Positions 42,901-53,167 of a stretch of 64,000 bases of DNA are shown one piece after another (within the stretch, counting starts at the first letter, position 1; each line of letters opens with the position of its first letter). The DNA is taken from NCBI RefSeq assembly GCF_047511655.1, contig NC_133387.1, positions 141,666,853 through 141,730,852 on the forward strand, read 5' to 3'. The position numbers were made by a program, and so were the translations under genes. The notes under the pieces were generated by a model. That model did no database searches. It was given only the letters and a program-made list of their open reading frames with translations, and was not told the origin of the DNA. The stretch is from Castor canadensis (taxonomy: Eukaryota; Chordata; Mammalia; Rodentia; Castoridae).

Positions 42901-44804
42901 TCAAAAGTCTTTATAAAAGTAATGAAAAATCTGACTCACACTTTAATGGAAAAGGTCAATCAGGTTATCAGTAATAAGATCTATATTAGGCAAAACATGG
43001 ATTACAAAGTATTTGATCAAAGGTGGAGAACCCAGTGAGCAGAAGGTTAGAAGCAGACAACTGTGGGTCCCAGGAAGACAGGAAGAAACCATAACAAATA
43101 ATGCTCTTCCTGATGGAAGCCTAGATGTAGGTACCCTAGCCTAGTAGGTAAGATGCACAGAAACCAGACAAGAAAAGACCTGCCACCTTTGGTAACCAGG
43201 ATGCTGAGAGAGCTCTCGATATCAGATGTAAGATCTAGAGAAAAGAAAATGCTTTAGCACTGTGTTAATTCAAGGGTTCTCAATGAATAGTCACACTTGG
43301 GAAGTATCCTTGCCTCTTATCCACCTTCTCATCTGTAAAAAGATTAATTACACCTATCTCCTAGGTTTATTGTGAAAGCCAAATTAAATAAGATGAAGAT
43401 GACACACACAAGACAAATGTGATGCCTGGCACACAGCAGGGACTCAGCAGAGTGGGTAATGATGTTCTCCAACTCTGCTTTTCTCTGGCTCTGACCCAAA
43501 CCGGGCCTTGGCAATGCATGCAATGACTGTAGGTCTACACTCATATTTAGAAACCAGACTGCCCAAGAAGGTAGAAGGGGCTCTTGGTGGCACAATAATG
43601 TTTACATAACTGCACGGCAAGGCCGTTGCTCTGAAAATGTATAGCTGATACAAAGAGTGAATGATAAACATATACCTGCTTAAACATACAAAATAGAGTA
43701 CGCTGTCCTTGGCCTTGGGGAAAGGCCCGGAAGAGTTTTCACGTTAAAAGAAAGATGCAGAGCTGATCATCTTTCTTCCATCCCTAGCTAAGATGCTTTA
43801 GGAAAGAATGTTGAAACCGATACAGAACTCAAATGCAAAAAGGCCATCACATAGCTCAGAGTTAATTATAAGCAATTTTAATGAACCAGTGTGTTCCCTC
43901 AGGTTTCCACGTTCTTCCCAGAGGTGTAATGCAATACGTCCAAGATGCACAAGCACTTATAAATTTGTAATAAACACAGCTCTCCAGCTCACCTAGACCA
44001 CAGGTCTTGGCTGCTGTTTAACGACAGGTGTCACGTTTTCGGTCGCCGGTGAGCCCAGGGGTGTAATTTCACTTCTAAATAAGGAAGCATAATTGATGGA
44101 ACCAGAGCCATCCAGTGGGGACAACTGTATTACCTCTGACTCATCCCAAGTCTCGTTTACTCTGAGAACAGAATTCTCCTCTGTTCGGCTTTCAGTAAAA
44201 ACATAGTAGGGCGATGGGAACCGCAAACCAGGTGAAAGTGACCCGGGTGGTGGCAATGCCCTGGTCCTCTTTTGGTCTTCCTCTCAGGCGACACATCTGG
44301 TCTGGGTCCCGGCAGGACACTGCGAACTCGATGCAGCTACCTGGGGAGGGCGCCCTGGTAGCCCGCCCCGCTGGCTGCAGGGCCAGCTTTGGCGACCATG
44401 GCTTTGCCAGCAGCGTGCGCTGGGGTTGCGCGTGGGGACACATGGCTGCCAGCTCCACACCCGGGTCCTTGCGCCCCTCTTCTCCTGTCCCGCCCGGCCC
44501 CGCCCAGGGGCCACTACCGAGTCCTGCTCACCGTGACTCCGTACTTAAGCGCGATGCCCTGCAAAGTGTCACCGGCACGGACCCGGTGCTCCACCAGGCG
44601 CTCGAAGACGCCGGCGCCCAGCGGCGCCCGCACGCTGGCCGTGCTGCCGTACGAGCGGGTCTTGGTGCGGGCCAAGCTGAGCGACAGCTCGGCTTCCTCG
44701 GACTCGAAACCCGGGCGCGACTGCGGCGGCGGCGAGGGGGCCGCGGGCCTGGGCGCGCGGGGGCCGCCTTCCCGCAGGGACAGCGCGGGCAAGGAATCCG
44801 CCAT
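33938..44804 (-). CDS. LYSMD2: LYSMD2, LysM domain-containing protein 2 (complete, 3 exons)
   Basis: The minus-strand coding exons are 44804-44532, 35509-35181 and 33980-33938, together 645 nt or 214 residues plus stop; human LYSMD2 has 215. The start ATG at 44804 opens MADSLPALSLREGGPRAPRP, the conserved N-terminus. An N-terminal low-complexity, Ser-rich region with SLSLARTKTRSYGSTASVRA (residues ~41-60) precedes one LysM domain at ~71-117 (VEHRVRAGDTLQGIALKYGV and then TMEQIKRANKLFTNDCIFL). A Glu/Pro-rich linker follows, then EEVSARDFLQRLDLRIEL and the end DPYATSLYHS. No signal peptide or membrane segment is evident. LysM domains bind N-acetylglucosamine polymers in many proteins, but the function of mammalian LYSMD2 is poorly known. 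An upstream in-frame extension through the CpG-rich 5' UTR is open but is not the conserved start. Confidence 0.96.
34216..34345 (+). repeat. B1-like SINE
   Basis: 'gctgggcatggtggctcatg', 'gcatttgggaggctgaggca' and 'gagaacctgtctcaaaaaat', then (AAAAT)n. Confidence 0.88.
34738..34872 (+). repeat. Composite SINE, 3' part
   Basis: 'tacctgaaaaataaccaaca' (end of middle unit), then 'gggggcatggctcaagtggt'. Confidence 0.85.
35181..35509 (-). CDS. LYSMD2: LYSMD2 coding exon 2
   Basis: The 329-nt exon follows a TTTCAG acceptor and begins exactly with ATG (MEQIKRANKLFTNDCIFLKK). It completes the LysM domain and encodes the acidic linker and SARDFLQRLDLRIELSTQ, ending AGCAG before GTGAGG. Confidence 0.95.
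35799..36106 (+). repeat. Composite SINE, full length
   Basis: Three units in order, ending 'aagttcaaaccccagtactg'. AGAACTTT repeats on both sides as a possible target duplication. Confidence 0.88.
36640..36830. repeat. MIR3/L2-like repeat
   Basis: 'agattatctcacttaacctt', 'caaacgaggaaatggggact' and 'gattcagact' are typical of MIR3-type repeats. Confidence 0.55.
36930..37095 (+). repeat. MIR SINE
   Basis: 'cctgattcaaatcccagcca' is followed by 'cttcctcagatgtaaaacaa' and 'tagggttgtagcaaggac', matching MIR order. Confidence 0.7.
37098..37205 (+). repeat. (CCTT/CCCT)n simple repeat
   Basis: About 100 bp of CCTTCCTTCC and CCCTCCCTCC runs. The minus strand is a pure purine tract with G runs. Confidence 0.9.
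37195..37273 (-). repeat. ID/composite-SINE 3' unit
   Basis: 'accaggattgagctcgaggc' to 'taccacttgagccatggccc', next to a (CCTT)n tract on its T-rich side. Confidence 0.8.
37370..37408 (+). repeat. (CT)n microsatellite
   Basis: TCTCTCTCTGTCTCTCTC-type tract. Confidence 0.85.
38146..38830 (+). mobile_element. LINE-1 3' end, 5'-truncated
   Basis: This is a plus-strand copy of the same L1 family as 27.85-31.85 kb. It has the end of ORF2 ([20 protein letters not shown]-type sequence), the 3' UTR with a G-rich tract at 38,711-38,776, and a poly(A)-rich tail after 38,805. A short stretch near 38,167 is missing compared with the longer copy. Confidence 0.93.
38708..38776 (+). repeat. G-rich tract of L1 3' UTR (G-quadruplex-like)
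   Basis: Many runs of 3-6 G separated by A/T occur on the plus strand within the L1 3' UTR. The complementary C-rich tract occurs in the other L1 copies at ~27,918-27,978 and 52,424-52,496. Confidence 0.75.
38838..39178 (+). repeat. Composite SINE, full length
   Basis: It starts right after an L1 A-tail. Three units follow, ending 'aaattcaaatcccagtactg' with an (AAAC)n tail. Confidence 0.88.
40385..40672 (+). repeat. Composite SINE, full length
   Basis: 'ccaggcacggtggctcatgc', 'aaacctgggtgtggtgacac' and 'gagtggctcaagtggtacag' mark the three units. Confidence 0.88.
40715..40812 (-). repeat. Composite-SINE 3' unit
   Basis: 'gtggtattggggtttgaact' to 'taccacttgagctgtgctgc', inverted relative to the copy ending about 40 bp earlier. 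Confidence 0.85.
41000..41450. repeat. LINE-2-like block
   Basis: 'cttccacctcagagccattg', 'tgttccttctgcctggcata' and 'ccaccggctctctccttta' follow the order of mammalian L2 3' regions. Orientation is not assigned. Confidence 0.55.
41686..41812 (+). repeat. B1-like SINE
   Basis: 'agccaggcatggtagcacct' and 'agaccagcctgagctgtata', then 'aagaccatgtctcaacagcc'. Confidence 0.75.
42308..42490 (+). repeat. Composite SINE, last two units
   Basis: 'aatcccagctacacagcaag', 'tatctcaaaagtaatcaaag' and 'gggttcaaaccctagtactg'. Confidence 0.85.
43300..43450 (+). repeat. MIR SINE
   Basis: 'cttctcatctgtaaaaagat', 'acacctatctcctaggttta' and 'gcctggcacacagcagggac' match the MIR 3' half. Confidence 0.7.
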
Positions 44805-45115
44805 GGGAACTGCCGAGGTCGCCGGGTCGCCGAGCGCGCCGAGGGGGCGGTGCCTCCTGCTCCGCAGCCGCCTCTTCCTCCTCACTGGGGCTGCGGCTGC
44901 CGCTGGCCGTGCCGCGGGGGCGGCGGGCGCGAGGCCGAGGCGGGGAGCTGCGGGCCGGGCATGGCGGGCGCCCCCCTCCCCCCTCGGCCTGCTCCACCGG
45001 CTCCCGCGCGTCGGGGAGGGGAAGAGCGAGCCAAGCTCCCGCAGCACCCTGGCCCGCTGCCTCGGCTCCACCCAGGGCGCGCCGCGATCTGGGCGTTGGG
45101 GGCTAAAGGAGACCT
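44270..45115. promoter_or_regulatory. LYSMD2: CpG island and LYSMD2 promoter / 5' UTR
   Basis: GC-rich, CpG-dense sequence covers LYSMD2 exon 1 and about 300 bp upstream, ending sharply near 45,115. The transcription start is expected on the minus strand near 45,000-45,110. Long open frames on both strands here (for example 44214-45257, + strand) follow from GC-rich composition and are not treated as genes. Confidence 0.8.
44532..44804 (-). CDS. LYSMD2: LYSMD2 coding exon 1
   Basis: The exon is 273 nt, from the ATG (complement of CAT at 44802-44804, context GTTCCCATGG) to ACG before GTGAGC. It encodes 91 residues and ends on a codon boundary inside the LysM domain (LQGIALKYGVT). It lies wholly within a CpG island. 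Confidence 0.95.
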
Positions 45116-46039
45116 ATTCCGAGGCATCCCCGGCCCCAGGTGGACCCCAGAGCCACGCTGGCACAGTCTGAATAGAGAGAGGCCTCCTCCCTGGCCACAG
45201 CAAGAAAAAAAAAAAAAAACTAAAAAACCTCAAGGTTTGCTCTGCCCTCTGTATTGATTCTCCAGCTGGGCCAGCTTGCTGCGACCTTCTAGCTCTGCCA
45301 ATGTCAAGAAGTACATCCTCCCTCGCCCCACCCCCCAATATCCCCTTGACCTCAAACTCCAGGTCAGAAAACGCTAAGATCATCAAATACAGATTTTCCC
45401 CACCCTTCTCCACAGCCTGGAGGGTCCAATTCTGTCCATATGACAGCAGTTCTTTCAACATGCTTCTAAGGTTTGATGGATGTCCGCCAATGAAGTCCCC
45501 CAGTTGTTTGGGGCTCACTCTGCTTTGCACACCAGTGTCAGTTTTAGTCTTGGGGCCTTGAAGGCCTGGTTCCCGTGAGCCAGGTTCATCCTCCTGGCTC
45601 ACGGGAAATTGCTGTCTGCATCCATCTTTTTTTTCTTATTGGTTTCCTCTTCGACACCCTGAAATCATAACCTCCCCAGGTATTATCATTACATCCACCA
45701 AAGACCTCTTACCTACATTCTTAATCTGTGCTCCCTCTCCTCAACCCTGTGGCTGCAGGTGTTGTACGGAATGGGCGCGCATTGCCTAGTGCCTAGTTTG
45801 GGAAGTTTGTTTCATTGGCTGAAGCTTTTTATATATTGCTCTGCTGGACAGAAGCAAAGGATACAGGGTTCAGGGAGCACACTCACAGTCACAAAAGGGG
45901 TTGGGGGGTGGAGAAGAGCAAGCGGTCCCACATATCACCTTCCCACTCAAATATCATTCGGTGTCTCTTTGAGGACAAATAGCATCAATATAAACCCGCA
46001 TTGACATTGGAGTTACTATTTTTATTTTCACTGATCAAG

Positions 46040-46600
46040 CACTGGCCATACTCCATCTATAATTCATCCTGCACATTTGTCACGTTCCTGCTAAACAGAG
46101 TCACTTGAACTTTCTTCCTTAATCCCATCTTCACGCCTTGCATATGCTAGTCCCTCCACCTGGAACGCTATTCTCCCAGTACCCTCGGGGAGAATATTAT
46201 TTTTTTAAAGCCAGGCTGTCACTATGTTGCCCCAGCTGCTCTGGAGCGCCTGGTTCACGTGCTCCTCACTCGCCAGGGTCTCAGCTCCCCAACTGCTGGG
46301 ACTACAGATAGGATCCTCTGCACCTAGCGCATTTTTTAACCTTTAAAGTCTGTCTCAAGTGACACAGTCTTCATGAGATGTTTTTTCTGATTTGTCCCAA
46401 TTGTCTCCCCCTACCCCCATCCGCTCAGCTGTTATTGTTTCTCCTTTGAACCCCAAGGGTGGTTGGTACCTCTTGTTTGGAACTCCCTGTGTTTCGTTTG
46501 AATCTTATCTTGTACTTATCTCCCCTACCAGATGCATACTCCCAGGAGGCGTAAGTAGGTCTTACTCATCTGTTTAGCTCCAGCAGTGCCCAACATGGTG
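46040..46600. repeat. LINE-2-like block split by a B1-like SINE
   Basis: 'tgcatatgctagtccctcca' and 'cctggaacgctattctccca' lie before, and 'cttgtacttatctcccctac' after, a B1-like insertion at ~46,205-46,332. This matches the L2 pattern. Confidence 0.5.
46205..46332 (-). repeat. B1-like SINE inside L2-like block
   Basis: 'ccaggctgtcactatgttgc' and 'ccccaactgctgggactaca' match a 7SL/B1 complement. Confidence 0.7.
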
Positions 46601-47341
46601 GAATAAAAAATAGACCTGATCATAAATTGATCCCATAGACTGAATTAGATTGTCAACATAAGCCTGCCATGCATGAACTTTTGAGTGGTATCCAGTGTAC
46701 CCATCCCAGGACCAAAGAGAGAGGCAGAATCCCAGGTCTCAATACACCAACAAGATCAAGTAACATTTCAAAATGAAGAGTTTACAGCATTTAGCATGTT
46801 TTCCACTAAGAAAAAGGGTTATTGAATGACCAGATGTTTCTATTTGAAGACTGAAGAAGGAGGTTACATGAAGTGTTACTAGGTGCTCAGTGGAGAGAGT
46901 TCTACTAATGGTATTAATATTGCAAGCTGTATTTCCTATATTTCCTTCTTTGGAGAGCCACAGTGCACATTGGAATCCTGAAAGCTCTAGAAGTCCAACA
47001 GTGAAGTAAACCTATTGGACTTTGACACTGCATTTCTCAAATTCATTTAACTATAGAAACTCTTTTCCCAACATTCCTATTATTTGAGAAACGTTGGATT
47101 CAAGAGGAAAGACAGGCCTGGATAAGGAACCAGAAAGGTAACTTTGAAAAGTTACAGATTACTAAAAGAATAGTAGGTACCTAAAGTAAGGGGCAGAAAA
47201 TGAGCCAATAGAAAGTGAAGATAAGAAAGAGCAACTGAGGGGGAGAACACAGTCAAAGGTCATTAGACGCATGTGTGGAACTATTACAATGAAACCCCTT
47301 TGCACAATTCATATACACTAATTTAAGTAAAAATAAAACGA

Positions 47342-47560
47342 ACCAGACATGGTGCGCACACCCAGCTACTCAGAAGGTGAAGGTATGAGGATCACAGTCT
47401 GAGGCCCCTCCCACCAAGCATGAGACCCTGCCTGAAAAACAAACTTAAGAGCAAAAGGACTTGGGCCATGGCTCAAGTGGTAGAGTGCTTGCACAGCAAG
47501 CAAAGCCCTGAGTTTAATCCCCAGTACTGCATGAATAAGTAGATAAATAAATAAATAAAT
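47342..47560 (+). repeat. Composite SINE, last two units, (AAAT)n tail
   Basis: 'cagacatggtgcgcacaccc', then 'ccatggctcaagtggtagag' and (AAAT)n. Confidence 0.85.
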
Positions 47561-48082
47561 GCCAGTAGGAGCAAGCTCTTTACCTGACAAAATGACTAAG
47601 GTGCCTACAACACTGAACACGGGAAATGTACAGAGATTTGAAAGCTACCCACTTGTGTTTTTTATGGGGGCTAATTTCTAAGCTGTCTCTAGTAACTTTC
47701 AATTTCTCCACCCGTAAAATATTCTGAGCCATATAACACCTCTAAAACAGTGGTACTCTGGAATATATTATGCATAATTCTCATATTTTTCTCCCTGATT
47801 CCTTTTTTGGCGATTATTACTAGAGTCTTCTAAATTCCAGAAATTAATCAACTTGAATTATTACTTCTTTAGTATTTTTTTAGTTGGGGTTCTCTGTGAG
47901 TTGTTTTCTCCTGGACATCTGGGCTTTTTCCAGCTCTCCGGGCGTTTTCCAGCCATCCAGGCTTACTGTGTTTTTTATGACTATTTCCTTCTATTTCAAA
48001 AAATAAAAATTATTACCTACAACTTGTAGCTCATATTTCATTTTTTGTTTGTTTTCCTCCTTGAAACATTTGGCTTCATACT

Positions 48083-48152
48083 TTGGCAGTATTAGGGTTT
48101 GAACTCAGGGTCTCATGCTTGTTACACAGGTGTTCTATCACTTGAGCCATTC
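48083..48152 (-). repeat. Composite-SINE 3' unit
   Basis: 'ggcagtattagggtttgaac' to 'ctatcacttgagccattctg'. Confidence 0.8.
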
Positions 48153-49290
48153 TGAGGAAGTTCTCTTCTATCCTAAGTTTTCTGAGAATGTTTCTAATTT
48201 AAGAGTATCAGTCTTTCCTGCATTAATTTAGCTGATAGTGTGATTTTTCCATTTGTTCTATCAGTACAATGTATGGTATTTATTGATGTTATATTGAATA
48301 GCCTGTGTTTCTTGGATAAATTCCACTTGGTCATGGTGCATTATCCCTCTAATGTGCTGTTGAATTCAATTTGCTTGTATTTTGTTGAGGGTTTTTGTGT
48401 GTGATTTTGTTGTTGTTGCTTTGGGGTAGATGGTTTTGTGTGGGTTTTTTTCTTTGGTTGAGGACTTTTTAATCTAAATTCATAAGGAATAGTGATTTGG
48501 TTGTGGGATAAGAGCAATACTGCCCGCATACAATGAATTAGGAAGGATTCTCCCATGTTCTACTTTTGCAAGGGAGATGTAAGATGAATTGTTAAATTCT
48601 TCAAGTGTTTTGTAGAATTCACCAATGAATTCATCTGGTCCTGTACTTTTCTTTGTTGGTAGTTTTTTTTTTTTAATTTAATCTCTTTACTTGTTTTAAA
48701 TCACTAAGATTTCTGTTTCTTCTTGATCCAGTTTAGATATTTTGTATGCCTTTAGGAATTTTTCATTTCATGTTATTCACCTAATTCACTGGCATACAGT
48801 TTGAACATTCTCTTATAATCCTTTTTATTTCTGGTCAGAGGCAATGCCCCACCTTCATTCCTGATTTTCTACCCCTCTATTTTTTTGTCAGTCTAGCTAA
48901 AGGTCTGTAAATTTTGCTGATTTTTCAAAGAACCAATGGGTTTTATTGCCTCTCTCTATTGTTTTTCTATTCTCTTTTATTTATTTCCACTTTAATCTTT
49001 ATTCTCACTCCACCTTTTTAAATTTCTTTTTGGTGGTAGGGAGATTTGAACTCAGAGCTTCCTGCTTGCTAGGCAGGTGATCTACTGCTTGAGCCACACC
49101 TACTCCCCTCCCGTTAGCTGTGGGTTTGATCTGCTTTTCTTTCTCTGGCTTATCAAGGTGTAAAGGAAGGTTATTGAGTTGAGTTCTTTCTTATACTATA
49201 GGCATTAGCAGCTATGAATTTTCCTCTGAGCAGTGCCTTTACTGCATCCCATAAACCTTTATACACCGTGTTCATAATTGCATATTCTAG
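48150..49290 (-). mobile_element. Old, degraded LINE-1 ORF2 fragment
   Basis: The minus strand resembles L1 ORF2 RT and linker regions but is heavily mutated. It includes a WDAVKALLRGKFIAANAY stretch at ~49,171-49,290 and RT-like segments at ~48.2-48.7 kb. A composite SINE is inserted at ~49,025-49,108. Confidence 0.8.
49025..49108 (-). repeat. Composite-SINE 3' unit within old L1
   Basis: 'tttttggtggtagggagatt' to 'ctactgcttgagccacacct'. Confidence 0.8.
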
Positions 49291-49589
49291 AGCATAACAG
49301 CAATAATACAGGTGAAACATCAAAACTGAGTAAAACAGGAAGTTCCATGATGATGAAATATACATAACTTCATTTTGTATTAATAGGCTATTTTTGGAAT
49401 GGTTTTAGGTATGTTTTCCTGTTTCTGTTACTAACATCTGGCATCAGTGGGGCACATTTGTTACACTTGATGAACTGATATCAGTATGCTATTTAACTAA
49501 GGCGCCTAGTTTATGTTAGGGTTCAGTCTTTGCATTTTATAATCCTGTGGATTTGGACAAATGAATACACCATTTCAGGGTCATGCAAA

Positions 49590-50395
49590 GTGGTTTCACT
49601 GCTCTAAAAATCCCTTGTGTTCCTCCTGTTCATCTCTCCCTTCTTCCTTTCCCTGAACACCCAGCAACCCTGATCCTCTTTACTGTCTCTATAGTTTTGC
49701 CCTTCCCAGAACGTTATGTAGGATACTGTATATCCTACAGTATATACAACCTTTCAGACTGGCTTAATCCACCTAACAATATGAATTTAAGATTCTTCTA
49801 TATCTTTTTGTGACTTGTAAGTTCATTTCTTGTCATTTAATACTGCTTCATTGTATGGCTGTCCCACCATTGGTTTTTCCGCTTAGTTATTGAAAGATAT
49901 CTTTGTTGCTTCCAGAATTTGGAACCTTCCATGAGGAGGTTTATATATGAACACAAGTTTTAAGTCATCTAGATAAATACCCAGGAGCTAGATTGTTAGA
50001 TCATATAATAAGCCTGTATTTAGTTTTGTGAGAAACCTACAAAATGGACTCTGAAAGTGTCCGTTCCATTTTTCGTCCCCACCAGTAAGTGAGGGTTCTA
50101 GTTGTTCTCCTTCCCCGTCAGCATTCGGTGTGGTCAGTGTTTTGAATTAGGTGCTTAGTGATATCTCATTATTGTTGTAATCTGTAATTCTCTAATGACA
50201 GTCCATGAGCATCTTGTGTGTGTGTGTGTGTGTGTGGTACTAGGGTTTGATCTCAGGGCCTCATGCTTGCTAGGCAGGCTCTCTTAACAGTGAACCACTC
50301 TGCCAGTCCTTGAGCATCTTTTCAGATGCTTATTTGCCATCTGCATACCTTCTTTAGTGAGGTGTCTGTTCAGATCTTTTGCCCATTTTTATAAT
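49590..50395 (-). mobile_element. Old LINE-1 3' end (L1M-like)
   Basis: The sequence resembles mammalian L1M 3' ends on the minus strand, such as 'tgcttcattgtatggctg' and 'aaatacccaggagctagat'. A (GT)n tract and SINE interrupt it near 50,215-50,310. Confidence 0.7.
50215..50310 (-). repeat. Composite-SINE 3' unit with (GT)n
   Basis: (GT)n, then 'tggtactagggtttgatctc'. It interrupts an old L1. Confidence 0.8.
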
Positions 50396-50404
50396 TAGGC
50401 TGAT

Positions 50405-50488
50405 TGAGCTGGTGGGGTGGCTCAAGTGGTAGAGTGCCTGTCTAGCAAGAGAGAGAGAGAGACCCTGACATCAGTCCAGCTCCCCCCA
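50405..50488 (+). repeat. Composite-SINE 3' unit, degraded
   Basis: 'gtggggtggctcaagtggta' with a short (GA)n replacing part of the unit. Confidence 0.75.
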
Positions 50489-50559
50489 AAATGGGGTTTA
50501 AAAATAGGCTGAAATAAGAGTCATTCCCTTGGCTTTTATTTTCTGGAAGAGATGGTACA

Positions 50560-51330
50560 GAATTGACATTTCTTCCTTAAATGTTTGGTAGAATTCACCC
50601 TGAAATCATCTGGGCCACAATAAATATAATAAACATTAGATCAGAAAGAAATAAAATAGATTAGAAAAACAATTGAGAAAAATCAACAAAACCAAAAGGT
50701 AGTTCTTTGAAAGATAAGCAAAATTGACACTCTTTTACCTGAACTTACCAAAGCAGGGAAAAAAGAGACCAAAGATTCAAATTACTAAAACTGGGACTAA
50801 AAGAGAAGACACCACTACAGACATTACAGATGACAATAAGGGAATGTTAGGAACAACTGCATGTCAGCAAATTAGATAATGTAGATGAAGTGGAGAAATT
50901 TTTAGAAAGATACAAACTAAGCTAGGTGCAGTGGTAAATGCCTGTAATTGAAGCTATTTGGTAGGCAGAGGGAGGAAGATTGCAAGTTCAAGGACAGCCC
51001 AGGCAAAGTTAGGAAGACCCCCAACTCAAAAACAAAATATAAACAAAAAGCACTGAGGGCGTGGCTGAAGTGGTAGAGTCCTTGCCTACCATGAGGTCCT
51101 GGGTTCAATCTTAAGTGCCACAAAAAAAAAAAAAGAGCAAATGAAAATGATTCAAGAAGAAATATGTAATCCAAATACATGTAGACCTAGCAAAGTAATT
51201 GACTTAGTCATTTTTAAATGTCCAATGAAGAAAAGCCAAGGCTCAGACAACATCACTGATAAATCCTACAGAATATTCAGAGAAGAATTAATACCCTTCC
51301 TTCACAAACACTTCCAAAAAACTCATAGTG
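50560..51330 (+). mobile_element. Old LINE-1 ORF2 fragment, split by a SINE
   Basis: Plus-strand L1-like linker and RT sequence (a KSQGSDNITDKSYRIFREEL-type stretch near 51,230) continues on both sides of a composite SINE at 50,920-51,135. The SINE therefore inserted later. Confidence 0.75.
50920..51135 (+). repeat. Composite SINE (two units) inside L1
   Basis: 'gctaggtgcagtggtaaatg', 'gggcgtggctgaagtggtag' and a poly(A) tail, splitting one L1 fragment in two. Confidence 0.85.
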
Positions 51331-51339
51331 TGCTTAGTA

Positions 51340-51400
51340 AAGGACAGCACCATAGGCTACATAGTGAAACCCTGTCTCAAAAAGCCAAAGAAAAAGGAGG
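51340..51400 (+). repeat. B1-like fragment
   Basis: 'taggctacatagtgaaaccc' and 'tgtctcaaaaagccaaag'. Confidence 0.6.
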
Positions 51401-51439
51401 AGGAAAAGAAGAAGCCCAACACCATGAGTTGCTAGGGAA

Positions 51440-52195
51440 AGTCATATCCCGCTCACAATAGGATATCATTTCACATCCACTAGGATGGTTACAACAAAAA
51501 AGACGCATTAACAAATGTTGGTGAAGATGTGGAGAGGTTTAAACTCTTACCCTTTGCTAGTTAGGATGTAAAATGGTGCAGATAATTTGAAAAATAGCTT
51601 GGCAGCACCTCAAAATGCTAAGTATAAAGTTACTGTATAATATAACGATCTAGGTATACACTCGAGAGAAATAGAAACATATGTCTACACAAATGTGCAT
51701 AACAGCACTATACATTATAGCCAAAACGTGTAGTCTATCTAAATGTCCATCAACTGATGAATAGCCAAATAAAATTTATCCATGCAGCAGAATGCTAATT
51801 GGCCATAAAAAAAGAATAAAAGACTGATACATGCTACAGTATGGGTGAACCCTGAAAGTATTGTGCTAAGTGAAAGAAGTCAGTCACAAAAGCCTGTATG
51901 TGCATTGTTCAATTCATCTATGTGAAATGTCCAGAATAAGCAAACCCAGAAGGCAAAAAAAAAAAAAAAAAAGATTGGTGGGAGTGTGGGGGAAAGAAAA
52001 GGGAAGAATGACTACTAATATGTATGGGATTTCTTTTGGGGATACTGAAAATGTTCTAAAGTTAGACTTGGTGATAATTACACAGCTCAGTGAATATACT
52101 AAAAAAAAATCCATTGAGTTGTATACTTTAGCAGGGGAAATTTATGATACGCAAAATATATTAATAAAACTGAATTTTCAAAAAAGCAAAAAGTA
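51440..52195 (+). mobile_element. Old LINE-1 3' end (L1M-like)
   Basis: It reads like an L1M 3' region on the plus strand ('ggatatcatttcacatccac', 'tgtccatcaactgatgaata') and ends in an A-rich tail near 52,195. No long frame survives. Confidence 0.75.
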
Positions 52196-52382
52196 GAGAG
52201 AATAGTTTAATAAAGCCATATCAATCAGCTTCAACCATGATCAACTCACGACCAATCCCTTTTCGTCAGTACCCCTACCCTGACACTCTGCCCCTACTCC
52301 CACACTGGATTATTTTAAAAGCAAACCCCAGATAATATTTCCTCTGTAAATATTCAGTTCATCACCCCAAGCATAAGGATTT

Positions 52383-52628
52383 CTTTTTTATTCATATGTG
52401 CACACAATGCTTGGGTCATTTCACCCCCCTGCCCCAACCCCCTCCCTTACCACCCACACCGCCCCCTCTCTCTCCTCCCCACTTCCTCCATACCCCACAG
52501 AAACTATTTTGCCCTTACCTCTAATTTTGTTGAAGAGAGAGTATAAGCAATAATAGGAAGGAACAAGGGTTTTTGCTAGTTGAGATAAGGATAGCTATAC
52601 AGGAAGTTGACTCACATTAATTTCAAGG
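52383..52628 (-). mobile_element. LINE-1 3' UTR fragment
   Basis: This short 5'-truncated L1 3' end on the minus strand matches 27,870-28,110 closely. It is flanked by ATAAGGATTT at 52,373-52,382 and 52,629-52,638, a probable target duplication. Confidence 0.88.
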
Positions 52629-52689
52629 ATAAGGATTTTTAAAAACATGATCATAATACCATTATAACGCCTCCCAAAATTTTATTTTT

Positions 52690-52790
52690 ATTTTGCTTTT
52701 TCCAAAGCATTTTTATTAGCAAACATTAGTTGTACAGGGAGGATTCATTGTGACATTTCTAAATATGCTTACATTGTACATTGGTTAGGA
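52690..52790 (-). mobile_element. L1 3'-end-like fragment
   Basis: 'ttgtacagggaggattcatt' and 'cttacattgtacattgg' parallel the sequence at 63,595-63,720. I recall this pattern from L1-type 3' ends in rodents, but the family is uncertain. Confidence 0.4.
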
Positions 52791-52819
52791 TCCCCCCCAA
52801 AAAAATCAACAATTACTAT

Positions 52820-52903
52820 TATTTTTGGCCATAGTCAATTTAAACTCAGGGCCTCACACTTGCTAGGCCAACGTTCTACTGCTTGAACCAAACCCCGGCC
52901 CTC
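52820..52903 (-). repeat. Composite-SINE 3' unit, degraded
   Basis: 'caatttaaactcagggcctc' to 'ctactgcttgaaccaaaccc'. Confidence 0.75.
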
Positions 52904-53167
52904 GAAATTTAAAACAGTCCTTAATACATCAAATATCCTGTGTTCTCATTTTCCCCAGTTATCTTGTTAATGTGATATTTTTAACAGTCACTTTGTTCAA
53001 ACCAGTAGTCACACATTCTACAGAGTTATGTACTTCATATCCGTGTAGCCATAAGCTTTCCCTCCTCTTTTGTTTTTCTTGCAATTTATTTATTGAAGAA
53101 ATTGGGTAGTTTGCTACATTCTGGGTTTTGCTGATGGTATCTCTGTGGTGGCATTTAATATTAATTA

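Larger units (their letters stand above)
35510..44531 (-). other. LYSMD2: LYSMD2 intron 1
   Basis: This 9-kb intron has composite and B1 SINEs, MIR/MIR3 pieces near 36.6-37.1 and 43.3-43.45 kb, a (CCTT/CCCT)n tract, an L1 3' end (38.15-38.83 kb) and an L2-like block (41.0-41.45 kb). Bases 37,420-38,140, 39,200-40,380 and 42,500-43,300 look unique. Confidence 0.8.

Noticed and set aside
44514-45071. N-terminally extended LYSMD2 (start at 45,071)
   Set aside because: The frame is open upstream, but the family start is MADS...ALSLREGG at 44,804. The extension is low-complexity CpG-island sequence.
44214-45257. 347-codon plus-strand frame across the LYSMD2 CpG island
   Set aside because: It is antisense to LYSMD2 exon 1 in very GC-rich DNA with few stops. 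Its Arg/Gly/Pro/Ala-rich translation has no recognisable domain.
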